A stretch of 52,045 nt of DNA. Source: Cephalotrichum gorgonifer. Its lineage: Eukaryota; Ascomycota; Sordariomycetes; Microascales; Microascaceae. Each line of letters begins with the position of its first letter. The stretch's first letter is position 1. The stretch covers positions 3,180,615 through 3,232,659 of the forward strand of contig ONZQ02000001.1 of assembly GCA_900312665.1 (NCBI GenBank), read 5' to 3'. Shown here piece by piece: positions 12,000 to 22,030 of this stretch. Under the pieces are notes generated by a model that did not search any database, was not told where the DNA came from, and worked only from the letters and a program-made list of their open reading frames with translations. Position numbers and translations under genes: made by a program.

Positions 12000-14900
12000 A
12001 TGGCGGTGTGGGAAACCGAGGATGAGTCCAACGGGCCGACGGCTGCCGCTTCCCTCCCGACGCCACAAGAAACACCCTACCGGACTCCCTCACGAGGCTC
12101 GAGGAGGTCCCGTAGATCCGCAACCCCGCCAGGAAAGGGATCGTCGCCTGCGCCAAGCGACAAGAGGTCATCGAAAGATGTCACGATAGACGAATCCATC
12201 AGCATCCTGGATCCTCGGCGCTTCACGCCAACCCTCCATGCTAGTCTGGTTTCGGAGATTCTTGCGCTGAGGCGAGATCAGGAGGATAGGACGAAACTCA
12301 TCGAAAGCCTTGAAGACTCGTTGCACGAATCGCGCGAAGAGCAAGAGACACTTCAAGCCGATTTGTCTGCTGCAACCAAAGAGAGTCGATCTCTTAAACG
12401 CCAGATAGCGCTCTTAGAAGGTGGCAGTTCATCTGCACTTGGAGAATTGTCTCGAGAAAGAGACGACGCTGTCGATTCGGCCGCTGAAGTTAGGAAGCGT
12501 CTTGATGCAACCCAGAAGAAGCTCCGGCTACAGGAAGATGATTCTCAGAGAGTGCATGATCTTTGGGCCAAGGAGAAGGATGAGTGGGAAGAAGAGAGGC
12601 GCAAATATGAGCGGCGTATACACGTCACGGAAACTCGTCTCAAGGTAGTCCTCGATGAGGTGGCGGCTTACCATGCCGCGCAAGCCAACGGTGCCCAGAG
12701 CGGCGTGCCGGAGAGCGACACAGAGGAACCTCAAAAGGACAACGACGCGGCCAGTATCAGAACCATGAGCATGACCAACAGCGTCCGCTTCTCCGTCATG
12801 AGCGGGCTGCAGGCGGCGAAGATGAACGGCAATTCACTCGCCGACGAGCTCAACTTCGATGGTGATGACGATTGGCAGACAGATGATGGTGGCCGCGAGA
12901 GCGTTCTCTCGAACCACCACCACCATGTCCGAAAGATGAGTAGAGATAGTGTGATGTCTCGGATGCACCGACGAAATCTGAGTATGGAGAGCCAGGCACG
13001 ACCTGGAAGCGTTGCCCGGGGCAAGCTATGGGCGAACCACGCTGTTCTCGAGACGCTCGAGGACGGTATCGGGGAGGACACCGAGATACCCGAACCGGCT
13101 CCTAAGCCCATCTACACTGACACCGGAATCCAGTATTCCCCCCCGCCATCTCCTAAACTGCAGCCTTCCAAGCCCTCCACTCCGGAGCCCATGGTGAGAC
13201 TTGACAGGGGGCTCGACATCGATAGCCCTTCGCGCGGTTCTCCCCGGGGCGACTCTGAAATCGAGGCAAACCAGAGACGGAAGCGCGTCCATCCAGGTCG
13301 TCCCCTGGCGATCGACCCCATCAAGCCCCCCCGTGTAATGGTCTCGGCCAGTTCACAGACGACCATGGAACCTCTAAGTCCACCGAAGACGCCTAAGACT
13401 CCACCGCAGCCAACGACGCCCCCGCCACCGGTGCCCGTGTTCAAACCCAGGTCGACGGCGTGTTCGTCTACGCAGACCGACCCCGCGCCACTTCCGAGAC
13501 CGGAAACCTTCCCAATGCCTAGCATGTCGATCCCCAGCATTAGCATCGTGCCTCCAACGAGCCGCCCTACAACTCCCCGGGAGCCGCGCCTGCCGCAGTA
13601 CTTCAAGGACTTTGGGTGCCAGGTAAACCTGCCGCCGTCGGTCGACACTGCTTCAGTTTCCGTCCAGACAGAGGAGATCCGCATCGATAAGCGCATTGCT
13701 CTCCTCCCAGAACACCTCAGGCCATCCGCCATAACGTCTAGGCCCCCGACCCCCAACAGCCCGGTAGAGGAAGGCCGGCAATTCACGCCTGTTCCGGGCA
13801 ACCTGCCGCCGAGGAATCCGAGGAGGCTTGCTGGCAGGAGCTTGACGGAAATCCCTTCATCGCCGCCCCGTGCTCCCCACGGCGATGAGGTCACGCACGA
13901 CGCATATCCCGGCAATAATGATAACGGTCCGCTGTCCACTCACAGGGCGCCGGTGAAGCGACCTCACCGCATCAGTAGCCTGTTTGCCGGGTTTGATGGA
14001 AGCTCGGATGAGGCTGAAGAGTTTGGAGAGGGCGACGTGAGTGACTCAGAGTTCCGAACCGCACTTTCCGCACCTCACCCCAAGGGTACAGTTTCCCCGA
14101 GGCCATCCAAGCGAAACTCGGCCGGAACATTAGACTCTATGTCTCCCGAACAGGCTACTTCCTCCAGGGGAACGTCAAGCAGGAACTCGGTACGGCCAAT
14201 AGGAGGCACGGACATGTATGGCAGCCACCACATGCCTGAAGTTCGTGAGGTGGTCACCCGGCGACCCTCGCTGAAACGCTCTCTGCGCTCCTATGAGAAG
14301 ACGGCCGTGGTGGGGACCGCAAGCAAGGTGAGTGTCATGCGCAGAGCCGCGATGATACAGAGCGGAATCGCCTCTCATCAAGGTCGCGCACGGAGCCCGA
14401 GCCTAAGCGACGTGCGTGACCCGCCATTCCCTATCCCGACGAGGGCAAGCTCAAGACGCCCGCCGTTTAGTGCCAGTGCGCCCAGTGACGGGCAGCGTAG
14501 CCCTACCCGACAGGGCGAGAGCTGGAATAGGCACGGCGTCGGACGCAGCCACTATCGAGCCAACAGCATCCGGAAGGTTCGCTCGGCCGCGGCCATTCCG
14601 GTAAAGCCAAGATCTAGACGCCAGGGTAGCCGGTCGCCACCACCTCTCTCTCCTTCTACGGGTACCTTTGAGAGCCCAGGCCTCCCCCCGTTGCCCAACA
14701 ACGACATCACGACGCCCCGAACCAGGGCCGGCAGCAGTGTTCGGTACAAGGCGCACCAGTCCCAGCCGTCAACCAACACGGCATTCACAGCCAACACTGA
14801 CGTCGCCTCGTCGTCCTCGCAGCCGCTTGGTGTTGTCGATGCAATCGCACAAACCATGGTCGGTGAGTGGATGTTCAAGTACGTGAGGAGGCGGAAGTCG

Positions 14901-16220
14901 TTCGGAGTGCCAGAGTCTGGCGGCAAGGATGAGAATAGCAACGACAGGCACAAGCGGTGGGTGTGGCTTGCGCCCTATGAGCGCGCAATTCTCTGGAGCA
15001 GCAAGCAGCCCTCGAGCAACAGTACGCTTATGGGCAAATCCGGTCGCAAATGTAAGTCCTACTTTGTCCCCACCCCCCTCGCGCGACACGATCCGGTGGC
15101 GTGACAAGGGGAACTTGGAAGAACGAAAACCAAGCATCTGACAACGTTCGCAGTCACTATTCAATCCGTATTGGATGTCAAGGATGACAATGCCAGTCCC
15201 AAGGGCGTCCCACCCTTGTTTAACCGATCAATCCTGATATTGACGCCACAGCGGGCGCTCAAGTTCACTGCCGTCTCGGCCGAACGGCACTACGTTTGGT
15301 TGACTGCGCTGTCCTTCTTGGCGCACTCGTCGCAGGCCATCCCGGATATTAGTGTGGTGCAACCGCCGAAGCCGGTCCCTGACTTTGAGCCACCCCGGGC
15401 CAAGACAAGGCGACCTGGGATCCGGGACTCGATTAGGCTTACTAAAAGCAAGGGGAACTACGGCAAGCCTACTAGCACTCTGCCCCCGATACCTAACGTG
15501 CTTTCGGCCCCGATTGCGGATATCCCGACGCTTAGAGCTGGCGAGGAGCCCTTCCCCGCACTTCCTTCGGGCGCAGGCCATCATCGGCGCGAGTCGTCGC
15601 ACGACCCCGCCCAACCGCCCGTCATTCCAAGATTCCACGAGCGGCATTTCCAGGAAAGGGGTGCTCAGGAAAGAGCCAACAATGTCATGGTCCATGGGAG
15701 GAAGCGGAGCAACACGGGAGGACATGTACCTCCGCCATTGTCCTTCCGTGGGTTCTCTGGCCCCGCAGGGGGGCAGGGATACTCCCACACGACGAACAAC
15801 AGCGTCGCCGGAGCCAGTGTGGGGACTGCGGGGTCGTCGGACATCTACCAGCAGTCCCAGCAGTCCGGGCCGTCGAGCAGTGCGGCATGGGCGCTAAGCA
15901 CGACGGCGTCTGTGCGGACATCGGAGGCGTCATCTCGGCCAAGTCCAAGCAACTTCTTTGACGCCATTGGGACGGTGCGTATGGAGGCGTTTATCACTCC
16001 TCTCGCGCATCCACGATTGGACGACTACCCAGATGAACACGACGAGTTCCGCAACTTTGCTCGACGGCGGAGCAAGGAACTCAGGCGGCGCAACAGCCGC
16101 AACCGCAATCGTGACAGCTACACCTCCCGTGCGACACGGACTACAGAACGAACCACGGATGAATGGAGCAGGACGGACGACGACTTCTTTGCCCGGGATG
16201 ACCCATTCAGGGGCTTCTGA
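12000..16220 (+). CDS. apsA: ApsA/Num1-type cortical nuclear-migration protein with C-terminal PH domain
   Basis: Two exons, 12000-15051 and 15154-16220, joined by a 102-nt intron (GTAAGT...CAG), give 1372 residues. A basic Ser/Thr/Pro-rich start precedes a conserved segment around DPRRFTPTLH (71-80) and a coiled coil (about 85-235). A long disordered Pro/Ser-rich middle follows. A Mcp5/Num1-type PH domain lies at about 943-1080; it begins near VGEWMFKYVRRR, is split by the intron after residue 1017, and ends near ERHYVWLTALSFL. The tail is Ser- then Arg/Glu-rich. Family knowledge: yeast Num1, fission-yeast Mcp5 and Aspergillus ApsA anchor dynein at the cell cortex through phosphoinositide binding by this PH domain and position nuclei; apsA mutants have anucleate sterigmata. 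A set of QT-like motifs in the middle region may bind dynein light chain (see findings). The ATG at 12000 opens the frame; an upstream coding exon is not excluded. Confidence 0.92.
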
Positions 16221-17506
16221 GCGGTTGGGTGTAGGTTGAACGTCCGGGTCCGATGAATGTCGGCTCCACAGGGTGTTGGGTTTCCTTCGTGCGGCCCGCA
16301 GACGGGGGATGCCTCAAGGTGCGATAGCCTTGCACTTGTACGATTCGTGTTCGTATGGCGAAGACATATGCAGTATGCGGGTGAGCCTCGGCGGTGTCAT
16401 CTGTGTTCGCTGCCAGTTTTTGTTTTGCCACCACTCCTTTCTTTCGTGTCTTTACTCATAAGCCTTTCTGGACCGTCGGAAAGGGAGCTACCGTTCTCGT
16501 CGATCATTTTTATCCTTTTATATCCTCTTTCGCTCTCTTTTCCGACTCCGGTCGATCTCTCTCTTACTGTCGGCTATTGTTAGGTGTATACTATGGATGG
16601 TGTATCTTAGTTGGATTTGGACGGCGACAGAGGCAAGGCGCTGCTGATCTTCGCTTCACTTTTTTTCTTCTTCTTTTTTGTATCTCAAGGACGTGGATGA
16701 AGCCTTGGGGTATTGGTACTAGTTCTCGACTTTTCCAGTCGCCATGCCACGGGGAAGAAGCGACTACTACATGTAGCCACATCTGGCATATAAGTACAAA
16801 GGCAAGGTGCGGCCTGCCAGGTTTTATGTATGGACCGGATAAGAGAATAAACACTAGCTGTGGAGTTAAGTAACAATATCCCTCGTGCACCTACAAGTAA
16901 TAATGCATTTCAAAGCATGGGTGAGCGAGGTGAGTTGGTTGAGTGGGTGCCAACTACCTAGTAATATCGCGTAAGCCTACTCGTAAGCATACAATACAAG
17001 TTTATACAAGTCAAGTTTTGTGGCGAGTCGGGCCGTGGTGGGGGTCGTCACTTATCTTATCAGAGGGGAGGGGAGGGGACTTGGAGGTGCGGGAGGAGGG
17101 CGCTACCATGGAATGTACGAGTATTACTCCGCCCTTTGAACTAATCCCAGTGGGCGGGCCCTGCCTTGGCTTCAGCCTAACTTGGAACTTCGCGAACCAA
17201 CTCGAACTGGAGCAAAGAGCCAAATCTATTTTTCTCAACAGCTGCCCATAAATTCGCCGTCTAGCACCCTAATAAATCCCGATACAATACAGTACAGCTT
17301 CAGCCCTGCACCCGGCTCGAGAGAAGCAAATCCTCCCTAACTTCCGAGCATCCACGCCCTCTTTTTTTTTTCTCCCGCGCCGGGCGAACATTCCCCTCCT
17401 ACCACACGCGATCAGATCTTGGCCTAGCGACACCTCTATTGGGAGAGGCTCCGGGACGAATACCTCACGATATTAAGACGGGAGGGCAGACGGGGATATT
17501 TCAACC
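16221..17506. other. Intergenic: apsA 3' flank and UBC12 promoter
   Basis: About 1.3 kb with no supported gene. T-rich tracts at 16660-16680 and 17362-17372 fit transcript ends or leaders. AATACAAG/ATACAGTAC-like motifs occur near 16990-17010 and 17280-17295. I see nothing else. Confidence 0.5.
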
Positions 17507-18542
17507 ATGTTGAAGATATGGTCGATGGTACGAGCGGCCGCCACTTCCCCCCTTCCCTCTCCCCCCCCGCCTTACCCCTCCCTCCCCTCTCCGCGAAGCT
17601 CGGCGCGGGGAAGGATTGATATAAGAGGGGGAAGAGGGTTGCATCTGTCAAGAGGGATGAGGAGAGAGAAAGGACATTCAACTAATGGTCGTGTCTACTG
17701 CAGAAAAAGGAGCAGGAGAAGGCGGATAATGCCGAGGGGCAAGCAGGGAAGAAGAAGAAAGTGACGGCGGCCCAACTACGTGTACAGAAGGGTGAGTTGC
17801 CGACCACGACCACGACCACGACCACGATCGCTGCACCAGATCCCCCCCGTCCTCCCCCGTCCCTCTCTCTCTAATACTCCTCCCGGAACTCGTCCCCCCA
17901 CCCCCCACTCGACCCTCCTCGACCGCTTCTACTACACGACCTCGAGCTAACACGCGAGTCCCTCGCCCGACACAGACCTCTCCGAACTCTCCCTCGGCTC
18001 GACAATGAAGACGGACTTCCCCGACCCAGACGACATCCTCAACTTCATCCTCACAATAGACCCCGACGAGGGCCTCTACCGGGGCGGGCAGTTCACCTTC
18101 ACCTTCGCCGTCAACCAGAACTTCCCGCACGAGCCGCCCAAGGTCCAGTGCCGGGAAAAGATCTACCACCCGAACATCGACCTCGAGGGGAAGGTCTGTC
18201 TTAATATCCTAAGGGAGGACTGGAAGCCCGTTTTGAATCTGAATGCAGTTATCGTCGGGTTGCAGGTACGTTGAGGATCCCGGTCATACATTGTGTTCGG
18301 TCGGTCGGTCCGCCGGCCGGCCGGTTGATCCCTTATAGTACCTGTCTAGGGTGAGGGAGGTGTTAAAGCTAACTCGTTTTTTTGTCAAGTTCCTCTTCCT
18401 TGAGCCGAACGCGTCCGACCCGCTGAACAAGGAGGCGGCGGAGGATCTGAGGCTGAACAGGGACGGGTTCAAGAGGAACGTCAGGACGGCGATGGGCGGG
18501 GGGACGGTGAAGGGGATCACCTATGACCGGGTCCTGAAGTGA
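17507..18542 (+). CDS. ubc12: NEDD8-conjugating enzyme UBC12 (E2)
   Basis: Four exons, 17507-17527 (21 nt), 17704-17791, 17976-18265 and 18390-18542, give 183 residues, the usual UBC12 length. The N-terminus MLKIWSM plus a Lys-rich segment is the UBC12-specific extension that contacts the NEDD8 E1. The UBC fold follows, with HPN at 101-103 and the catalytic Cys111 in KVCLNIL; the numbering matches human UBE2M. It takes NEDD8/Rub1 from Ula1-Uba3 and passes it to cullins, activating SCF-type ubiquitin ligases. The first exon encodes only seven residues, so automated annotation could easily miss the true start. Introns 2 and 3 carry simple repeats (17801-17828 and 18296-18325). Confidence 0.97.
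17801..17828 (+). repeat. Hexamer repeat (CGACCA)n in UBC12 intron 2
   Basis: Four and a half copies of CGACCA lie directly after the 5' splice site of the second intron. It is a simple sequence with no coding role. Confidence 0.85.
18296..18325 (+). repeat. CGGT/CCGG tetramer repeat in UBC12 intron 3
   Basis: TCGG repeats run into CCGG repeats within the third intron. The tract can form a GC hairpin because CCGG is self-complementary. Confidence 0.75.
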
Positions 18543-18873
18543 AGAAGGCCAGTTCGAGGACTCGGGCGTGGCTGTCGACCCATACTCATACTCTACGTTT
18601 CTACAACCGCATCTTTTTCTCTTTTTTTTTTTTTACGTTTCTTTTTTACTTCTTTTGCGGATATCCAGGACAATGCCGAGGCTTGAGCGCATAGCACGGA
18701 GTGGGGGGTCGTGGGCGCGATAAACATCGCGATCGCGGCCATGGTTTATAGACGGCGGACAAGGTTATACAGACGGGATTTGGACGCATCGAGCAAGAGG
18801 CAAAAAAGGGGAGGGCTATCTTTTTTTTCTCCGTTCCCGGCCGTGTATAGAGAGAGCCCGGCTATCCAGAATT

Positions 18874-18923
18874 GAACATACACCACCGATGACTCCGAAT
18901 CGAACATACACCCAAATGACTCC
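18874..18923 (+). promoter_or_regulatory. Tandem duplicated element with Gcn4/Cpc1-like half-sites
   Basis: Two adjacent copies of a unit of about 23-28 bp, starting GAACATACACC and ending ATGACTCC (18874-18896 and 18902-18923). Each ends in TGACTC, the core of the Gcn4/Cpc1/CpcA site. It lies about 580-630 bp upstream of the ilv5 ATG. Confidence 0.6.
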
Positions 18924-18952
18924 TCATTGAACAGATGGATACGATGTTCGTC

Positions 18953-18959
18953 TGAGTCA
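18953..18959 (+). promoter_or_regulatory. Perfect TGAGTCA (Gcn4/Cpc1/AP-1 consensus) upstream of ilv5
   Basis: TGAGTCA matches the palindromic TGASTCA consensus of the general amino-acid control activator. It sits 542 bp before the ilv5 start. KARI genes are classical targets of this control in yeast and Neurospora. Binding here is inferred. Confidence 0.6.
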
Positions 18960-19139
18960 CTAGCGATGTTCGCTGACCGCAAAGAGGCCGCGATGCTTGT
19001 CCAGTAGTGTAGTGGGGGCTTTACCATGGGTATTGAGCCGGGATTACCTAACTAGGTATGACCACAAGTACGAGTACCCCATCCTCGTACCTTACAGGTG
19101 AGGCACAATAGGTATAGTAACAAATAATGTACCCCACCA

Positions 19140-19145
19140 TGACTC
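19140..19145 (+). promoter_or_regulatory. TGACTC half-site upstream of ilv5
   Basis: A third TGACTC about 355 bp before the ilv5 ATG, just before a CCAAT box. A single hexamer is weak alone; the cluster makes it plausible. Confidence 0.4.
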
Positions 19146-19421
19146 CAGAGTTTCTCTGGCCAATCCGGGCCGCGGGTAATAGCCCAAGACCCGCACGCTA
19201 ATTGGTTGCTCCGTCCGACGGAGGGCCCACCGCCAATTGCGCCAATTGCTCATGGCTCGCCCCCCGAAATCGGGGTGAAAAATTTCGGCCGGGGAAGGGA
19301 AAGAGCCAGGTTAGCGGTATCGCTCCAGGTGTGCACGTACCAACCATCACCTATTTCCCCGTCCACCGCTTTAAGGTTCAGCACTTCCTTCTTTTTTTCT
19401 CTCTCCCATTCCTTTTCAAAA

Positions 19422-19435
19422 CCCCCCCCCCCCCC
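19422..19435 (+). repeat. C14 homopolymer in the ilv5 leader region
   Basis: Fourteen consecutive C, ending 65 bp before the ilv5 ATG within a pyrimidine-rich stretch that probably covers the transcription start or 5' UTR. Such tracts are unstable in copying and sequencing. Confidence 0.85.
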
Positions 19436-19500
19436 AACCGAGTCACCAGCCATCACACAAGACACCTCTCCTCTCCTTTCCCACATCCACATCCATCACA

Positions 19501-20954
19501 ATGGCCTCCCGCAGCTTCACCCGAGCTCTTCGCTCCCAATTGGCGCGCCAGGTGCCCGCCGTCCAGCAGAGGACCATTGCCACCGCCAGCCGGAGCTTGG
19601 CGAGGCAAGCTCGTCCTGCCGTCCTCGGGCCTGCCCAGCAGGTTCGTGGCGTGAAGACGATGGACTTTGCCGGCTCGAAGGAGGACGTCTACGGTATGGC
19701 TTCATTTTCCCCCCAAATCTCAATTGAGCTTGTTCAGGACACCTTTCAGCTAACGGTATTGTGACGGAATAGAGCGTGCCGACTGGCCTCAGGAGAAGCT
19801 CCTTGTGAGTCACCAATGGATTCGCCACGCCGATTCCCCCGGCACTGCCTTGAACCCCAATGGCCATATACTGATACCATAGACAGGAGTACTTCAAGGA
19901 CGACACCTTCGCCCTCATCGGCTACGGATCCCAGGGTCACGGCCAGGGTCTCAACCTCCGTGACAACGGCCTCAATGTCATCGTCGGTGTCAGGAAGTCG
20001 GGTCAGTCGTGGAAGGACGCCATCCAGGACGGCTGGGTCCCCGGCAAGAACCTGTTCGAGGTCGACGAGGCTATCTCCAGGGGTACCGTCATCATGAACC
20101 TCCTCTCCGATGCCGCTCAGTCCGAGACTTGGCCCCACATTAAGCCCCAGATCACCAAGGGCAAGGTATGATGACATCGTGTCCCTCCCCCCCCTTCTTC
20201 CCTTCCCTGCAGACCTAGGAGGCCGAAGTGGAGCAGGACGCTGACTGACTGGTGGTAGACCCTCTACTTCTCGCACGGCTTCTCCCCCGTCTTCAAGGAG
20301 CGCACGCACGTCGAGGTCCCCAAGGACGTCGATGTCATCCTCGTTGCCCCCAAGGGCTCTGGCCGCACCGTCCGCTCCCTCTTCCGCGAGGGCCGCGGCA
20401 TCAACTCCTCGTTTGCCGTGTACCAGGACGTCACCGGCAAGGCCGAGGAGAGGGCCATCGCCCTCGGTGTTGCCATTGGCAGCGGTTACCTCTACAAGAC
20501 CACCTTCGAGAAGGAGGTCATCTCTGATCTCTACGGAGAGCGCGGTTGCCTGATGGGCGGGATCCACGGCATGTTCCTCGCTCAGTACGAGGTTCTCCGC
20601 GAGCGCGGCCACTCCCCCAGCGAGGCGTTCAACGAGACCGTTGAGGAGGCCACTCAGAGCCTGTACCCCCTGATCGGTGCCAACGGCATGGACTGGATGT
20701 ACGAGGCGTGCTCGACCACCGCCCGCCGTGGTGCCATCGACTGGACCCCCCGCTTCAAGGATGCCCTGAAGCCCGTCTTCAACGACCTGTACAACGCCGT
20801 CGAGGACGGTACCGAGACCCAGAGGAGTCTCGACTACAACGGCCAGAAGGACTACAGGCAGAAGTTCGAGGCCGAGATGGAGGAGATCCGCAACATGGAG
20901 ATCTGGAGGGCGGGTAAGGCCGTCAGGTCTCTCCGTCCCGAGAACCAGAAGTAA
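19501..20954 (+). CDS. ilv5: Ketol-acid reductoisomerase, mitochondrial (KARI)
   Basis: Four exons, 19501-19693, 19773-19804, 19887-20165 and 20259-20954, give 399 residues, matching fungal KARI. Residues 1 to about 50 form an Arg/Ser/Ala-rich amphipathic mitochondrial targeting sequence. The NADPH-binding loop is GYGSQGHG (87-94). The catalytic domain has FSHGF with His174 and the Mg-binding DLYGER with Asp258 and Glu262. The enzyme isomerises and reduces 2-acetolactate or 2-aceto-2-hydroxybutyrate to the dihydroxy acids of valine and isoleucine synthesis in the mitochondrial matrix; in yeast Ilv5 also helps maintain mtDNA. The second exon is only 32 nt. Gcn4-like sites upstream fit general amino-acid control. 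Confidence 0.98.
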
Positions 20955-21377
20955 GCTCTTCTGGGTCTGGGGAGAGAGAGAGCATGATGGGGCGGGCGGG
21001 GTGTGTGGGAGGTGACTAGTGTATTGGTGAATGCTTGCGGCGCTGGACTGTTCTGTACGTGTGCTAGGTCAAAAATTGGTTCGGTTTGATATACCTTGCA
21101 AAATTATATGGTCGTTTTTCTACTGGTGTAAAGATTTCACGGAATGGGAGTAGATTGTGCAACGCAATGTGAACGCCAAACTGGTTACTCTTAACTCCTC
21201 GCATCCTGTGTCCTGTATCCTGTGCCTACTGTCCTGGTCACCCGGAAGAATACCTGAAAGCTCAATGGGGTGAAGTGGCAATGGATGGTGGGTAGATTTT
21301 TTCGCCGCGTGATTGTGTGCGAGATATAGTTGTGGCAGCCCAGTCACATAAGCATACAGAACAACAAGTGACGTTAA
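20955..21377. other. Intergenic: ilv5 3' flank
   Basis: 423 bp between the ilv5 stop and the tRNA. It has a GA-rich patch after the stop (20969-20981) and otherwise no feature I can name. Confidence 0.5.
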
Positions 21378-21448
21378 GCACCAATGGTTCAGGGGTAGAA
21401 TACATGCTTCCCAAGCATGTGATCCGAGTTCGAGTCTCGGTTGGTGCA
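21378..21448 (+). tRNA. tRNA-Gly (anticodon CCC)
   Basis: A 71-nt intronless cloverleaf. The acceptor stem GCACCAA pairs with TTGGTGC before discriminator A. The D arm is TGGTTCAGGGGTAGAA-type (box A). The anticodon stem CATGC/GCATG closes the loop TTCCCAA with anticodon CCC. The T arm contains GAGTTCGAGTCTC (box B). It reads GGG glycine codons. A T7 tract at 21454-21460 follows as the RNA polymerase III terminator. Confidence 0.95.
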
Positions 21449-21453
21449 CTTTC

Positions 21454-21460
21454 TTTTTTT
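21454..21460 (+). terminator. Pol III terminator (T7) of tRNA-Gly
   Basis: Seven consecutive T five bases after the discriminator base of tRNA-Gly(CCC), the standard RNA polymerase III stop. Confidence 0.85.
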
Positions 21461-21522
21461 CCTCTTTTCCTTTTGTCCTCGTATTGCTCGGGTGCTTGTG
21501 GTAGACGCCTATTATCGGATAA

Positions 21523-21599
21523 GTAAGACGAGCGAGGGGCTCGGAGCATCCCTACAACGCCAAGCTCCAAATCAAGACACAAAGGCTTCGGCGAAGTGG
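21523..21599 (+). repeat. Unit A of an imperfect direct repeat downstream of the tRNA
   Basis: It begins GTAAGACGAGCGAGGGGCTC and ends GGCTTCGGCGAAGTGG. The same two anchors recur in the same order in unit B (21691-21811). The end anchor contains a CTTCG/CGAAG hairpin. Confidence 0.7.
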
Positions 21600-21690
21600 G
21601 GAGAGGAAGCGGTCCAAGCCAAAGATCTTTTGGTTTTTCACTTCTTTCTCCTCCCTTCTTTATCTCGGGAGGTATTAGGTAGTCTTTCGG

Positions 21691-21811
21691 GTAAGACGGG
21701 TGAGGGGCTCGGAGCAATTCTTTCGAACGCTCCCCGAGTCCGGTTTGGTTCTTGTCTCTTGGTCGTCCGTTGTCTTGCCAAATCGAGACGAAAACGGCTT
21801 CGGCGAAGTGG
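21691..21811 (+). repeat. Unit B of an imperfect direct repeat downstream of the tRNA
   Basis: It begins GTAAGACGGGTGAGGGGCTC and ends GGCTTCGGCGAAGTGG, matching unit A. The spacer is longer and contains extra CTTGTCTCTTGGTCGTCCGT-like sequence. It could be a decayed tRNA-associated insertion, a short-element pair or a tandem duplication. Confidence 0.7.
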
Positions 21812-22030
21812 AGCTCCTTCCGTGATTGTGTTACCCCGCCACGTACTGAGCAGTAGGCCCCAGATATCTATAAATCTAAGATATCTTTTCCATCCTCCTT
21901 TTTTCTTCTTGCTTCTCTCTCACGCTTTCTTCGGGTCCTTTTAGTTTTATACAGTAACTCATCACGATTTACAATCTCATACTTTCTTCCTACTCCTTTT
22001 CTATTATTGCCGAGTTCAATACTAGTAGCA

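Larger units (their letters stand above)
18543..19500. other. Intergenic region upstream of ilv5
   Basis: Holds the UBC12 3' flank (a T-rich tract near 18620-18645) and the ilv5 promoter: a tandem element with TGACTC half-sites, one perfect TGAGTCA, a further TGACTC, a CCAAT box near 19161, paired CCAATTG motifs (about 19231-19247), and a C14 tract 65 bp before the ATG. Confidence 0.7.
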
